Part shown: piece by piece, positions 8,580 to 17,288 of the stretch
Position numbering within the stretch: position 1 is the stretch's first letter
How the letters are laid out: each line of letters starts with the position of its first letter
NCBI RefSeq assembly: GCF_022808325.1
Contig: NZ_JALGCL010000003.1
Span: forward strand, 1-64,000
From: Cognatiluteimonas sedimenti
GTDB taxonomy: Bacteria; Pseudomonadota; Gammaproteobacteria; Xanthomonadales; Xanthomonadaceae
Reading direction: 5' to 3'
DNA: 64,000 bases
Translations under genes and position numbers: made by a program
The notes under the pieces: model-generated
The model's input: only the letters and a program-made list of their open reading frames with translations
The model's database searches: none
What the model was told of the DNA's origin: nothing

Positions 8580-8690
8580 ACATCGCCCGTGCAGATTCGC
8601 CGCGCGCGGCGGCGCGCTGGAGATCGTGGCCCGCCGGTGCCAACCTTGCGCGGCTGGATCGGATCCTGAAGCGATGAATGTCGCTCCCGT
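8554..8690 (+). repeat. Imperfect duplication of the soeB 3' end
   Basis: Bases around 8554-8590, covering the last soeB codons and beyond the stop, recur imperfectly at about 8652-8690. Both share the core GGATCCTGAAGCG (8563-8575 and 8661-8673), 98 bp apart. The similarity continues past the stop codon (TGAACATCGC against TGAATGTCGC), so it is a DNA duplication and not protein convergence. The spacer contains the GC palindrome CGCCGCGCGCGGCG. Confidence 0.7.
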
Positions 8691-8741
8691 GCCGATGACC
8701 ATCGAAGACCCTTTCCTTCCCCCGCGCATGCGAGGACCCAG

Positions 8742-9089
8742 ATGAGCAGCAACAAACCCGTCACCCTGGTGTCGACCACCCACGGCTTCGAAGGCCGCCG
8801 CATCCTCGAATACAAGGGGCTGGTCGGCGGCGACGCGATCCTCGGCGCCAACATGTTCCGCGACTTCTTCGCCGGCATCCGCGACCTGGTCGGCGGTCGC
8901 TCGGGCAGCTATGAAAAGGTGCTGCGCAAGGCCAAGCAGGAAGCGGTCGAGGACATGCTCGAACAAGCGCGCGAACTGGGCGCCAACGCCGTGGTCGGCG
9001 TCGACCTCGACTACGAAACCATCCAGGTGCAGGATGGCGGCAGCATGCTGATGGTGTCCGCGTCGGGCACCGCGGTGGTGGTGGAATGA
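8742..9089 (+). CDS. YbjQ/UPF0145 family protein
   Basis: This 115-residue protein belongs to the YbjQ (UPF0145, putative heavy-metal-binding) family. Characteristic segments are [19 protein letters not shown] near the start, the central helix with [20 protein letters not shown], and the final strands with [12 protein letters not shown]. Family members form small pentameric rings with no firmly established function. It sits between soeB and soeC on the same strand, so a role in assembly, metal handling or regulation of the oxidoreductase is possible, but only position supports that. Confidence 0.9.
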   Translation: MSSNKPVTLVSTTHGFEGRRILEYKGLVGGDAILGANMFRDFFAGIRDLVGGRSGSYEKVLRKAKQEAVEDMLEQARELGANAVVGVDLDYETIQVQDGGSMLMVSASGTAVVVE

Positions 9090-9213
9090 AGCCCTCGCGG
9101 TCCGCTGTCGTTGCAAGCGCAGCGGGGAACCCGTGTTCCCTGCCCGGCCAACCCGGGATCCCTGCCGCGTCCGGCAGGACAAGCCTGCCGATCCGGGGTT
9201 GCAGGTAGCCGCC

Positions 9214-10170
9214 ATGCATCCCGCCCTCTCCGTGATCTTCTTCACCACGCTCTCGGGCGCCGGCTACGGCCTGCTGTTCTGGAGCGCGCTGGCCGCGCTT
9301 GGCGGCGACACCCCGGCGCGCGCGCTGCTGGTCGCCACGGCGCTGGCGCTGGTGCTTGCCAGTGCGGGGCTGCTGGCGTCGTTCTCGCATTTGGGCAAGC
9401 CGCTGCGGGCGTGGCGCGCGTTCTCGCAGTGGCGCACCTCGTGGCTGTCGCGCGAAGGCGTGGCGGCGGTGCTGACCTATGTCCCGGCGCTGGCGTTCGC
9501 CGCCGCGCTGTTGCCGGCGATGATCGGATCGCGCGCGCAGGGCGGACCGGTCGCGCTCGATGCCGCCGGTACCCTGGCCGCAGCGGCGCTGATGGCCTGC
9601 GCGCTGGCGACGGTGGCGTGCACCGCGATGATCTACGCCTCGCTCAAGCCGATCCCGGCGTGGCGCCACCGGCTGGTGCTGCCGGGGTATCTCGGTTTCG
9701 CGCTGCTGTGCGGCGGCCTGCTGCTGGCGGCGATCGCGACCCCGGCCGGCACGATGCCCACGCGCGGCATGGCGCTGGGCGGAATCGGGCTGGCGGCGCT
9801 GCTTGGCGCGCTCAAGCTGCACTACTGGCGCGCGATCGACGCCACGCCGCTGCCGGCCACGCGCGGCGACGCCATCGGCCTGCCGCGGCGCACGGTCACG
9901 GTGTTCGAACGCCCGCATACCCAGTCCAACTACCTGACCCGGGAAATGGCCTTCGTGGTGGCACGAACGCACGCGCAACGGTTGCGCTGGCTGGCGCTGC
10001 TGCTGTTCGCGGTGGCCCCGATCGCCTGCCTGTTCGCGCTTGGACGCAGCCACGCCTTCGCGCCGGGAGCCTGGCTGTGGATCGCGGCGCTGGCGGCGCT
10101 GGCGGGCGCCTTCGTCGAACGCTGGCTGTTCTTCGCGCAGGCGCGGCACCTGGTCACGCTTTATTACTGA
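9214..10170 (+). CDS. soeC: DmsC/SoeC-type membrane anchor subunit
   Basis: This 318-residue integral membrane protein has about eight hydrophobic helices and matches the DmsC-type anchor family that binds quinone and holds the catalytic and ferredoxin subunits at the inner membrane. Its N-terminal helix (VIFFTTLSGAGYGLLF) and the following SFSHLGKPLRAWRAFSQWRTSWLSRE loop contain the conserved histidine and arginine-rich region of this family. The start at 9214 begins directly at helix 1; an upstream extension to 9133 would add a non-membrane stretch. The YbjQ gene separates it from soeB, but all four genes point the same way and are probably one transcription unit. Confidence 0.85.
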   Translation: MHPALSVIFFTTLSGAGYGLLFWSALAALGGDTPARALLVATALALVLASAGLLASFSHLGKPLRAWRAFSQWRTSWLSREGVAAVLTYVPALAFAAALLPAMIGSRAQGGPVALDAAGTLAAAALMACALATVACTAMIYASLKPIPAWRHRLVLPGYLGFALLCGGLLLAAIATPAGTMPTRGMALGGIGLAALLGALKLHYWRAIDATPLPATRGDAIGLPRRTVTVFERPHTQSNYLTREMAFVVARTHAQRLRWLALLLFAVAPIACLFALGRSHAFAPGAWLWIAALAALAGAFVERWLFFAQARHLVTLYY

Positions 10171-10220
10171 AGGGCTCGGCGACGCCGGCCCCACGACGGC
10201 CCGATCGAACCCGCCCGGCG

Positions 10221-11141
10221 CTAGGCCGCGTCGTGCGGCAGCAGCGCGCCGGCCCCGGCCCGCAGCAGCGATTGCGCCACCTGTTCACCGAGCGCCTCCG
10301 GCGCACCGCTGCGGCCATCGGCGTGCGCGCGCACGAGGGTTCCATCGTCGGCACTGCCGACCAGGCCATCCAGCAGCAGCTGCCCGCCGTCGAGCCGCGC
10401 ATGCGCGGCGACCGGCACGTGGCAGCTGCCATGCAGGGCGCGGTTCATCGCCCGCTCGGCGCGGGCGCAGGTGCCGGTGGCGGCGTGGTCGAGCGCCGCG
10501 CACAGCGCCAGCGTGGCGGCGTCGCCGTCGCGGCATTCGATCGCGATCGCGCCCTGCGCCGGCGCCGGCAGCCAGCGCGGGGGGTCCAGGCGCGCGCGGA
10601 TGCGCGCCTCGAAGCCGAGCCGTTGCAGGCCGGCGCAGGCCAGCACGATGGCGTCGTAGTCGTCGGCGTCGAGCTTGGCCAGGCGCGTGTTGACGTTGCC
10701 GCGCAGGTCGAGCAGCCGCAGGTCGGGCCGGCGCGCGCGCAGCTGCGCCTGGCGCCGCAGCGACGAGGTGCCGACGCGCGCGCCCTGCGGCAACGCATCG
10801 ATGTCGGCGAATCGGTTGCTGACGAAAGCGTCCGCCGCGTCGCCGCGTTCCAGGATCGCCGCCAGCGCAAAGCCGGGCTCCAGGTCCATCGGCACGTCCT
10901 TGAGCGAATGCACGGCGCAGTCGGCGTCGCCGCGCTGCATCGCCAGTTCCAGTTCCTTGAGGAACAGGCCCTTGCCGCCGATCGCGGCGAGCGAGCGATC
11001 CAGCACCTCGTCGCCGCGCGTGGACATCGGGACCAGTTCGACCTGCAGCCCGGGATGCGCGGTGCGCAGGGCGGCGGCGACGTGCTCGCTCTGCCACAGG
11101 GCGAGCGGGCTCTTGCGGGTGGCGATGCGGAGCGTGGTCAT
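10221..11141 (-). CDS. hemC: Porphobilinogen deaminase (hydroxymethylbilane synthase)
   Basis: This 306-residue enzyme joins four porphobilinogen molecules into hydroxymethylbilane in haem synthesis, in the cytoplasm. The N-terminus [14 protein letters not shown] is diagnostic, KDVP lies in the active-site loop, and Cys240 (GSCHVP) binds the dipyrromethane cofactor. A TTG at 11159 could add six residues, but GATAAT 6 bp before the ATG at 11141 makes that ATG the better start. It follows the algZ/algR-type pair on the same strand, the order known in Pseudomonas (algZ-algR-hemC), although it appears to have its own promoter. Confidence 0.97.
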   Translation of the reverse strand: MTTLRIATRKSPLALWQSEHVAAALRTAHPGLQVELVPMSTRGDEVLDRSLAAIGGKGLFLKELELAMQRGDADCAVHSLKDVPMDLEPGFALAAILERGDAADAFVSNRFADIDALPQGARVGTSSLRRQAQLRARRPDLRLLDLRGNVNTRLAKLDADDYDAIVLACAGLQRLGFEARIRARLDPPRWLPAPAQGAIAIECRDGDAATLALCAALDHAATGTCARAERAMNRALHGSCHVPVAAHARLDGGQLLLDGLVGSADDGTLVRAHADGRSGAPEALGEQVAQSLLRAGAGALLPHDAA

Positions 11142-11153
11142 GCCGGCATTATC
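11142..11153 (-). promoter_or_regulatory. Predicted leaderless promoter, hemC
   Basis: GATAAT (11148-11153) stands 6 bp before the ATG at 11141. It overlaps the region between the alternative TTG (11157-11159) and the ATG, which argues against the TTG. Confidence 0.5.
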
Positions 11154-11277
11154 CGGCAATCGGGGGACCCGGGCCGGGATTGCCCGCCGGTTCGCGCGGC
11201 CCTGCTTCGCTTTCCGCCAATGCGGGTCGGTGCAGGCATTGGCGACGACACGCCCGAACGCAGCCGTTTGCGGGCCG

Positions 11278-12009
11278 CTACAGGTGCTTGACCGTCTCGC
11301 GCAGGCTGGCCACGCAGCGGCGGCTGACTTCCAGCGGCTGCCCGCCGTGCCGCAGCAGCGCCTGCACGTGGCCGTCGGCCGTGCGCTTGAGTTCGAGGAT
11401 CTCGTGCCGCGCCACCAGGCAGTTGCGATGGATGCGCACGAAGCGTTCGCCGAACTCCTCCTCCAGCGATTTCAGCGATTCCTCGATCAGGTCTTCGCCG
11501 CGGACATGGTGCACGACGACGTATTTTTCCTCCGCCTGCAGGTAGCGCACGTCCTCGATCGGAATCAGGCGCAGGCTGCCGCGCAGGCGCGCGCACAGGT
11601 GGGTACGGCGCTGCCCGGGACGGGTCGTGGCCGCGACCTGGTCGCGGCCGGCGGCGAAGGTGCGCACCCGCTCCAGCGCCGCGGCCAGTCGTTCGGCGCG
11701 CACCGGCTTGACCAGGTAGTCGATCGCCTGCGCATCGAACGCCGACAGCGCGTGCGCGTCGAACGCGGTGCAGAACACCACCGCCGGGCGCGGCTCGAAC
11801 GCGGCCAGGTGGCGCGCGGTCTCCAGCCCGTCGATCCCGGGCATGGCGATGTCCAGCAGCACCAGGTCCGGGTCGTGCTCGGCGCAGGCGTGCAGGGCGG
11901 CGTGGCCGTCGCCCGCTTCGGCCACGACCTCCACGCCCGGCTGCGCCGCCAGCAGTTCGCGCAGGCGGTCGCGCGCCAGCGGTTCGTCATCGACGATCAC
12001 GACCTTCAT
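11278..12009 (-). CDS. LytTR response regulator (AlgR-like)
   Basis: This 243-residue protein has a receiver domain (1-120) with the acidic pocket DD at 7-8, the phosphoacceptor Asp53 (LLDIAMPG) and Lys in YLVKPVRA, then a LytTR DNA-binding domain (about 140-243). In Pseudomonas the homologue AlgR controls alginate, twitching motility and virulence. The cognate kinase gene lies just upstream (64 bases between) and hemC downstream, so the neighbourhood supports the AlgZ/AlgR assignment. Which genes it controls here is not visible. I leave the symbol empty because xanthomonad homologues carry several names. Confidence 0.93.
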   Translation of the reverse strand: MKVVIVDDEPLARDRLRELLAAQPGVEVVAEAGDGHAALHACAEHDPDLVLLDIAMPGIDGLETARHLAAFEPRPAVVFCTAFDAHALSAFDAQAIDYLVKPVRAERLAAALERVRTFAAGRDQVAATTRPGQRRTHLCARLRGSLRLIPIEDVRYLQAEEKYVVVHHVRGEDLIEESLKSLEEEFGERFVRIHRNCLVARHEILELKRTADGHVQALLRHGGQPLEVSRRCVASLRETVKHL

Positions 12010-12073
12010 GGCATCGCCTTCATGTCGCCGTCCTCGCGGCAGGCCCGGCTGCCGGTGTCGAGCCGCGGTCTGG

Positions 12074-13138
12074 TCATGCCGCAGGCGTTGTCGCCGCGAG
12101 CGGTATCCGCAGCTCGCAGCGATAGTAGCCCTCCCGCCAGCCGGACGTCATGCCCGCCTGCGGGCCGAAGGCATAAGCCAGGCGATGGCCGATGCTGCTT
12201 TGCGCGTGGTGGGCGCCGACGCTGCCGGCCTCGCGTTCGCGCGGCTGCGGCGCCGGGTTGCGCACCTCCACCAGCAGGCGGCGGTCGTCGGCGCGCAGCG
12301 CGATCTCGACCTCGCCACCCTCGGGCAGCCGCGAAATACCGTGCAGCACCGCGTTCTCCACCAGCGGCTGCAGCAGCAACCGCGGCAACGGCAGCGACCA
12401 GGGCAGCGGTTCCTCCTTTCGCCAGCGCACCTGCAGGCGCTCGCCCAGGCGCAGCGACTCGATCGCCAGGTAGCGCTCGGCCAGTTCCACCTCTTCGCGC
12501 AGGCTGGAGTCGGACTCGCCCGCGCCCAGCGCGGCGCGGAACAGGTCCGACAGGTCCAGCAGCGCATGCTCGGCCAGCGGCGGGTCGCGCCGCACCAGGC
12601 CGGTGATGGCGTTGAGGCTGTTGAACAGGAAATGCGGCTTGATCCGGGCCTGCAGGGCATCGGCCTGGGCACGCGCGCTGGCGCGTACCTGCGCCTGCCA
12701 ACCGTCGATCACGTACAGGTAGCGCAATACCACCGCAGTGATCAGCGCCGCGATCGCGGCGCTGCCGAGCGCGAACTGCGACAGCTGCACAGTGGCCGGC
12801 ACCAGGTGGTAGTCCAGGCTGCGGTCGAGCTGGTGCAGCAAGGCCGCGCCCAGCATTGCCACCAGCGCCGCGGCCGCCACCGCCGCGATCGAACCGATCG
12901 CCATCGGCAGCCGCGACAACTGCCGGCGCGACGCGCACAGCAGCACCGCGATGGTCAAGGCGAGCCACAAGGCGAAGCCGCTGGCGGAGACGAAGCGTTC
13001 CGCGTTCCAGCGCACGCCGCCGTCGGGCGCCAACGCCAGCACCAGCACCACCAGTTCGGCGACCCCGAACATGGTCGCCAACCGCGGCAGCCGGCACAGG
13101 TCGGGCAGCCACGGTTCAGCGGGATGCACGTCGCCCAT
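12074..13138 (-). CDS. LytS/AlgZ-type sensor histidine kinase
   Basis: This 354-residue membrane kinase has four or so N-terminal helices (about 20-140), a His_kinase region with the phosphorylation motif KPHFLFNSLNAI (His169), and a C-terminal ATPase domain with the N box in LVENAVLHGI. It lacks the usual HisKA dimerisation domain, as is normal for the LytS/AlgZ family. It starts 3 bases after the stop of the esterase gene, so it is likely cotranscribed with it. The response regulator follows. The stimulus is unknown. Confidence 0.92.
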   Translation of the reverse strand: MGDVHPAEPWLPDLCRLPRLATMFGVAELVVLVLALAPDGGVRWNAERFVSASGFALWLALTIAVLLCASRRQLSRLPMAIGSIAAVAAAALVAMLGAALLHQLDRSLDYHLVPATVQLSQFALGSAAIAALITAVVLRYLYVIDGWQAQVRASARAQADALQARIKPHFLFNSLNAITGLVRRDPPLAEHALLDLSDLFRAALGAGESDSSLREEVELAERYLAIESLRLGERLQVRWRKEEPLPWSLPLPRLLLQPLVENAVLHGISRLPEGGEVEIALRADDRRLLVEVRNPAPQPREREAGSVGAHHAQSSIGHRLAYAFGPQAGMTSGWREGYYRCELRIPLAATTPAA

Positions 13139-13141
13139 GGC

Positions 13142-13852
13142 TCAGGCCGAGGCGAAGCGCCGCGACAACCAGTCGCCGAGGTCGCGGATTTCCTCCGCGC
13201 AGACCGCGTGGCCCATCGCATAGCGATGCCAGTCCAGGTCGAAGCCCAGATCGAGCAGCAGCCCCGCGCTGCGTTCGCCGGCGGCGTACGGCACCACCGG
13301 GTCCTGCAGGCCGTGGGCCATGAACACCGGTTGCCCGGTCGCCCCGGGCTGCAGGTCGGCGCGTGCCTGGGGCGCCATCGGCAGGTAGGTCGACAGCGCC
13401 ACGAGTCCCGCCAGCGGTTGCGCGCGGCGCAGGCCCGCGGCCAGCGCGACCGCGCCGCCCTGCGAGAACCCGGCCAGCAACAGGCGCTGCGGCGGCACCC
13501 CGCGCTCGCCCTCGCGCGCGATCAGCGCCTCCACCTGGGCCACCGATTCCAGCACTCCGGCGCCGTCGGCACGTTCGCCCCCGGCCAGTTCGTCGGCGCT
13601 GAAGTTGCGGATGTCGTACCAGGCGCGCATGCGCATGCCGTTGTTGATCGTCACGGCGCGCAGCGGCGCATGCGGGAACACGAAGCGCAGCGACGGCCAG
13701 TCGCGGCTGCGTCCATCGCGCACGAGCAGCTCCGGCACGATCGGGGCGAAGTCGTGGCCATCGGCACCGAGGCCATGCAGCCACAGCACCGTCCATTGCG
13801 GATCGGACGCGGTCTCGTGTTCGACGGTTTCGGGCAGCAGGCGGGTCTCCAT
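13142..13852 (-). CDS. Alpha/beta-hydrolase carboxylesterase (phospholipase/carboxylesterase family)
   Basis: This 236-residue cytoplasmic hydrolase matches the acyl-protein-thioesterase-like carboxylesterase family (EstB of Pseudomonas). The oxyanion motif is LHGLGADGHDF (about 26-36), the nucleophile elbow is GFSQGG (Ser130), the aspartate is in GLQDPVVPY and the histidine in MGHAV. Such enzymes cleave short-chain esters or lysophospholipids. It is the first gene of a probable operon with the kinase, regulator and possibly hemC. TACAAT 6 bp before the ATG at 13852 supports the start. Confidence 0.93.
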   Translation of the reverse strand: METRLLPETVEHETASDPQWTVLWLHGLGADGHDFAPIVPELLVRDGRSRDWPSLRFVFPHAPLRAVTINNGMRMRAWYDIRNFSADELAGGERADGAGVLESVAQVEALIAREGERGVPPQRLLLAGFSQGGAVALAAGLRRAQPLAGLVALSTYLPMAPQARADLQPGATGQPVFMAHGLQDPVVPYAAGERSAGLLLDLGFDLDWHRYAMGHAVCAEEIRDLGDWLSRRFASA

Positions 13853-13864
13853 CGCCGCATTGTA
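13853..13864 (-). promoter_or_regulatory. Predicted leaderless promoter, carboxylesterase operon
   Basis: TACAAT (13859-13864) is separated by 6 bp (GCGGCG) from the ATG at 13852. It would drive the esterase-kinase-regulator unit. Confidence 0.55.
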
Positions 13865-14119
13865 GGCACGGGCGTGCCTGGCCCGGCGTCGGCAGCATGC
13901 GGGCGCGCATCGAGCGGCCGCCCGGCGACGCTCGACCGGAAGCGCCTTCCCGGACCTCGCGTTGCCTGGCCGGTTCCACGATGGGCATTCGTTGGGCCAA
14001 GGGCCACGGCGGCGGTTTACCTCGCTGCCGAGCTGGGATGGGCGGCTCGACGGGGACACGAACCGGGGAGATCGAACGGGGCGGCACGCTGGCAAGGCCG
14101 CGACCGGCAGGAGGCATGC

Positions 14120-15334
14120 ATGCACGCACTTGCGACAGTCCGGGCGCTCTGGCGCCCCGTCCTTGCCCTGGGCATGGCGCTGGCCACGGGGCTGGCGGCA
14201 CCCGCGGCGCGGGCGCAGGTCAACGAGTCGGTCGTGGTCGCGCGAGCGGAGCTGATCGACCCGGAAATCAGCCAGGCGCGCGCGATGATCACCTGGGTGG
14301 ACAAGGCCGGCGGGCTGTGGCTGGCCGGCATCGACCGCGACACCGGGATGCTGCTGCCCAGGGGCGGCAAGGGCGTGCTGCTGGACGCGGACGCGATGAG
14401 GACCTCCGATTTCGACATCGTCAGCAACGGCCCGGAGTGGATCAGCACCGCGTCCGGCGAGCAGGTGGTGTACACGAAATTCCTGGCCGGCAAGCCGCAC
14501 CAGTTGCGCTATGCGCGCCTGGCGTTGGCGCGGCAGTTGGCGTCCGGGGCCTGGAGCAATGGCTACGTCGACGCCAAGCGTCCGCGCAACACGCCATATG
14601 CCAGCCACGATGCGCAGGACCCGATGCCGCGCATCAGCTATGTCGACGCGGCCGGCAACCATTACTGGCGCAACCTTTTCGACCCTTCCAGCGAGACCCG
14701 GGTCACCGGGTACCCGCCGTCGCTGTATTTTTCGTTGCGCTTCGTGGCCAATACCCGCGCGGCCGCGTTCGCCGCGCCGGTGGACGGCGTCTCGCAGGTG
14801 TTCCTCTACTGGCTGGACCAGGACCACGCCGAACAGATCACCTTCGACGACGGCCAGAAGGACCTGCACTCCCGGCCCTGGATCTGGCAGGCGCCGGAAT
14901 TCGGCGGCGCGTACGTGCTGGCGACGGTGGTGGACGACACCGAGTTGCGGCTGTACGTCCTGCCTCCGGGCGGCAGCCCTGGCGACTGGGCGGTGACCGG
15001 CAGCATCCGCACGCCCGAGCGCGGGGTGATCAACTCGCCGGAACCTTTCGTGCACAACGGCAAGTCGTACCTGCTGTTCACCGCGAGCAAGCCGCCGGCA
15101 ACCTATCCCTCGACGATCTTCCTGGCCGGAATCGACGAGGCTGCGCCGGTGCCGTTGCAGCTGACGCCGGACGTTCCCCTGCGGATCCGCACCGACCCGG
15201 AAGTGTTCGTGGCCAACGACGGCCCCTACATCTATTACAACCGGGCGGTGATCGTCGGCGATGGCGACCAGTACTGCCTGCCATGCAACGAGGGCTGGTA
15301 CCGCACGTACACCGGGCTGCCGCCGGCGCAATGA
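14120..15334 (+). CDS. Secreted protein of unknown function with C-terminal CxxC
   Basis: This 404-residue protein is not recognised. A Sec signal peptide (cleavage about ARA-Q at residue 32) precedes a sequence of short beta strands with repeated W/Y-D and G-x-Y patterns. This suggests a periplasmic or extracellular beta-propeller, perhaps of the five-bladed glycosidase-like or PQQ-like type; no catalytic residues can be named. A CxxC pair (YCLPCNEGW, near residue 385) close to the C-terminus could form a disulfide or bind metal. The start is decided by a strong AGGAGG (14109-14114); ATG 14116 is out of frame. It appears to be a single gene. Confidence 0.75.
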   Translation: MHALATVRALWRPVLALGMALATGLAAPAARAQVNESVVVARAELIDPEISQARAMITWVDKAGGLWLAGIDRDTGMLLPRGGKGVLLDADAMRTSDFDIVSNGPEWISTASGEQVVYTKFLAGKPHQLRYARLALARQLASGAWSNGYVDAKRPRNTPYASHDAQDPMPRISYVDAAGNHYWRNLFDPSSETRVTGYPPSLYFSLRFVANTRAAAFAAPVDGVSQVFLYWLDQDHAEQITFDDGQKDLHSRPWIWQAPEFGGAYVLATVVDDTELRLYVLPPGGSPGDWAVTGSIRTPERGVINSPEPFVHNGKSYLLFTASKPPATYPSTIFLAGIDEAAPVPLQLTPDVPLRIRTDPEVFVANDGPYIYYNRAVIVGDGDQYCLPCNEGWYRTYTGLPPAQ

Positions 15335-15368
15335 CCGGGCATCGCCGCCGGCGTGGACCAGGGCGGGG

Positions 15369-16031
15369 CTAGCCAGTCGGGGTGGCGCCCCGCGCCGGTT
15401 CCGGGCCGAGCTTGAAGCGGCACACGTGGCCGCCGCGGACGATGCATTCCATGTGATGGATGCGACGGCCACTGGCCGCCTCCATGTAGGCCAGGTCGAA
15501 CTTGCACACCTCCGGATGCTGCCGCGCCAATGCGTGGAACACGCAATTGAAGGCCTCCACCTGCCAGTCCTCGCCGTGGCGTGCGGGCACCGCCTCGTAG
15601 CCCAGCGCGTCGAGCCGTTGCGCCAGGCCGCGCGCCAGCGCCTCGCTGCCCGCGTCGGCGTCCAGCAGCGGCTGGGTCGCGGCGACGGTGGCGCCGAGTT
15701 CCTGCAGCAGCGCGCCGACATCTTCCTCGCCCATGCGCGCATGCAGCTGTGACAACAGCGCGGCGGCAATCGCGCCGTAGTTGCGCGGGAACAGTTCGCG
15801 TCCCTCGGGAGTCAGCCCGAACCGTGCCTGCGGGCGGCCGCCGGTCGGGCGCGACTGCACCCGCTCGACGTAGCCGCGGCCGGTGAGCGCGGTCAGGTGC
15901 TGGCGGACCGCGTTGTGGCTGACGTGCAGGCGCTCGCACAGTTCCTCGACCGCGCAGCCACCGGCATTGAACAGCAGCTGCCGCAACAGCCGCTGCTGGG
16001 TATCGCCAAAGCGCGCCAGTCCCATGGCCAT
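15369..16031 (-). CDS. SufR-like iron-sulfur HTH regulator
   Basis: This 220-residue protein has an N-terminal winged helix (about 8-80: QQRLLRQLL, then HVSHNAVRQHLTALTGRGYVE) of the ArsR/DeoR type and a C-terminal domain with four cysteines, 163, 176, 196 and 204. The spacing Cys163-x12-Cys176-x27-Cys204 resembles the three ligands of the [4Fe-4S] regulator SufR. It probably senses iron-sulfur status, oxygen or nitric oxide. It lies 8 bases downstream of a lipoprotein gene and is probably cotranscribed. No suf genes are next to it, so its targets are unknown. ATG 16031 is the first of two candidate starts (the other is 16025). Confidence 0.8.
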   Translation of the reverse strand: MAMGLARFGDTQQRLLRQLLFNAGGCAVEELCERLHVSHNAVRQHLTALTGRGYVERVQSRPTGGRPQARFGLTPEGRELFPRNYGAIAAALLSQLHARMGEEDVGALLQELGATVAATQPLLDADAGSEALARGLAQRLDALGYEAVPARHGEDWQVEAFNCVFHALARQHPEVCKFDLAYMEAASGRRIHHMECIVRGGHVCRFKLGPEPARGATPTG

Positions 16032-16039
16032 GCGCGCGC

Positions 16040-16744
16040 TCAGCTCGCCTTGTCGGGGAACTGCTTGGCGATGGCGCCGGCGAGCGCGTCGGCGATCATG
16101 TCCATGTGCGCCTGCATCGCGGTCCACTCGGTCGCTTCGCCGGCGGTGTCGCCCTTCATGATCAGGGTGACCTGCGAGGAATGATGCGCGCCGTGGGCCA
16201 GCAGCAGGCCGCGCACGGTGTCTTCGGGCAGGTTGGGGTTGGCGCCGGCGAGGAACCTGGCGATCTCGCCGGCATTGGCGGTGAGGTCGGCCATGGCTTT
16301 TTCGGCGCCGGCTTCATCCTTGGCGGCGCGCGTGTCGGTGAGTGCCTTCACCGCACCCCAGTGGCCGCCGAGCAACGTCAGCATCTGGTCGCCGGCGGCA
16401 TTGCCGTAGAAGCCGCCGACCGCGCTGGCGATCTGCTTGGCGTTGTCGACCACCGCGCCGGCCGCGGCCTTGGCGTCGGCATCGTTGCCGGCATGGACGG
16501 CGATCGCGTAGTCGCGGGCATGGACGATGTGGCCGTGCCAGAGTTCGCGCATCGCGTCCTGCAGCTTCGGCGCGGCGACTTCCGCGGCGGCCTCGGCGGC
16601 AGCGGCGGCGGGGGCGGCCTGGGTCGCTACCGGCGCGGATTCGGCCGCATCGGGTGCGGCGGTATCGGCCGGCGGGGCCGCCTGGTGGCAGCCGGCCAGC
16701 GCCAGCGCCACGGCCAGGCCGAGGGGTTTGAGTGAGATCGACAT
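16040..16744 (-). CDS. Alanine-rich lipoprotein of unknown function
   Basis: This 234-residue protein has a lipoprotein signal with lipobox LALAGC (Cys19) and an Ala/Pro-rich linker to about residue 62. The remaining helical domain contains several histidines (ELWHGHIVHARDYAIAVH, about 70-87, and AHGAHHSSQ near 190), which could bind metal or haem; this is only a suggestion. The start at 16744 has GGAG six bases upstream; ATG 16756 would add four residues but lacks a site. The next gene on the strand is the iron-sulfur regulator, so the two may respond to the same signal. Confidence 0.75.
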   Translation of the reverse strand: MSISLKPLGLAVALALAGCHQAAPPADTAAPDAAESAPVATQAAPAAAAAEAAAEVAAPKLQDAMRELWHGHIVHARDYAIAVHAGNDADAKAAAGAVVDNAKQIASAVGGFYGNAAGDQMLTLLGGHWGAVKALTDTRAAKDEAGAEKAMADLTANAGEIARFLAGANPNLPEDTVRGLLLAHGAHHSSQVTLIMKGDTAGEATEWTAMQAHMDMIADALAGAIAKQFPDKAS

Positions 16745-16874
16745 CGAAGGCTCCATGGGCACGTCGCGGGGTGCGACCCGGCCATCCTGCGCCGCTCCAC
16801 GATATCTGCCAGTGACGTATGTGTAAAGGCCACCCTGTGGAGGAGTCCCGCCACCAGAACGTCCGTTCGACGCA

Positions 16875-17288
16875 TCAACCGCCCGCGGCCGGCAGTGCCG
16901 CCATGTCCATCCAGAACGCCTCCCAGACGTGACCGTCGGCATCGGCCAGGCTGCGGCTGTACATGAAGCCCAGGTCCTGCCTGGGGTTGACGTCGGCGCG
17001 GCCGCCATGGCGGCCAGCCGCCTCGACCATGGCATCCACCGCCGCGCGGTCTTCCAGCGAGAGCGCCAGCAGCACCTCGCTCGCCGTCGGCGGCGGGATC
17101 GGGCGGCTGGTGAAGCCGCGCCACTTGTCGTGCGTGAGCAGCATGACGCTGATCGCCTCGCTCCAGGCCATGCACGCGGCGGTGTCGTCGGTGAACTGCG
17201 CGTTGTTGGTGAAGCCCAGGGCCGCATAGAAGGCCATCGCAGCATCGAGGTCGGCGACGGGGAGGTTGACGAAGAGCATGCGGGTCAT
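16875..17288 (-). CDS. VOC family (glyoxalase/bleomycin resistance-like) protein
   Basis: This 137-residue protein has two beta-alpha-beta-beta-beta modules. The first begins MLFVNLPVADLDAAMAFYAALGF and the second ends with DADGHVWEAFWMD, the usual metal-ligand strand of vicinal-oxygen-chelate proteins. It resembles the glyoxalase-like subgroup of lactoylglutathione-lyase relatives found beside many stress genes. The substrate is unknown. AAGGA precedes the ATG at 17288. It is divergent from the OsmC gene, with 153 bases between them. Confidence 0.9.
   Translation of the reverse strand: MTRMLFVNLPVADLDAAMAFYAALGFTNNAQFTDDTAACMAWSEAISVMLLTHDKWRGFTSRPIPPPTASEVLLALSLEDRAAVDAMVEAAGRHGGRADVNPRQDLGFMYSRSLADADGHVWEAFWMDMAALPAAGG

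Noticed and set aside
13865-14107. Riboswitch before the secreted protein gene
   Set aside because: GC-rich sequence with a few short pairings but no recognisable aptamer core such as GEMM, TPP or cobalamin.
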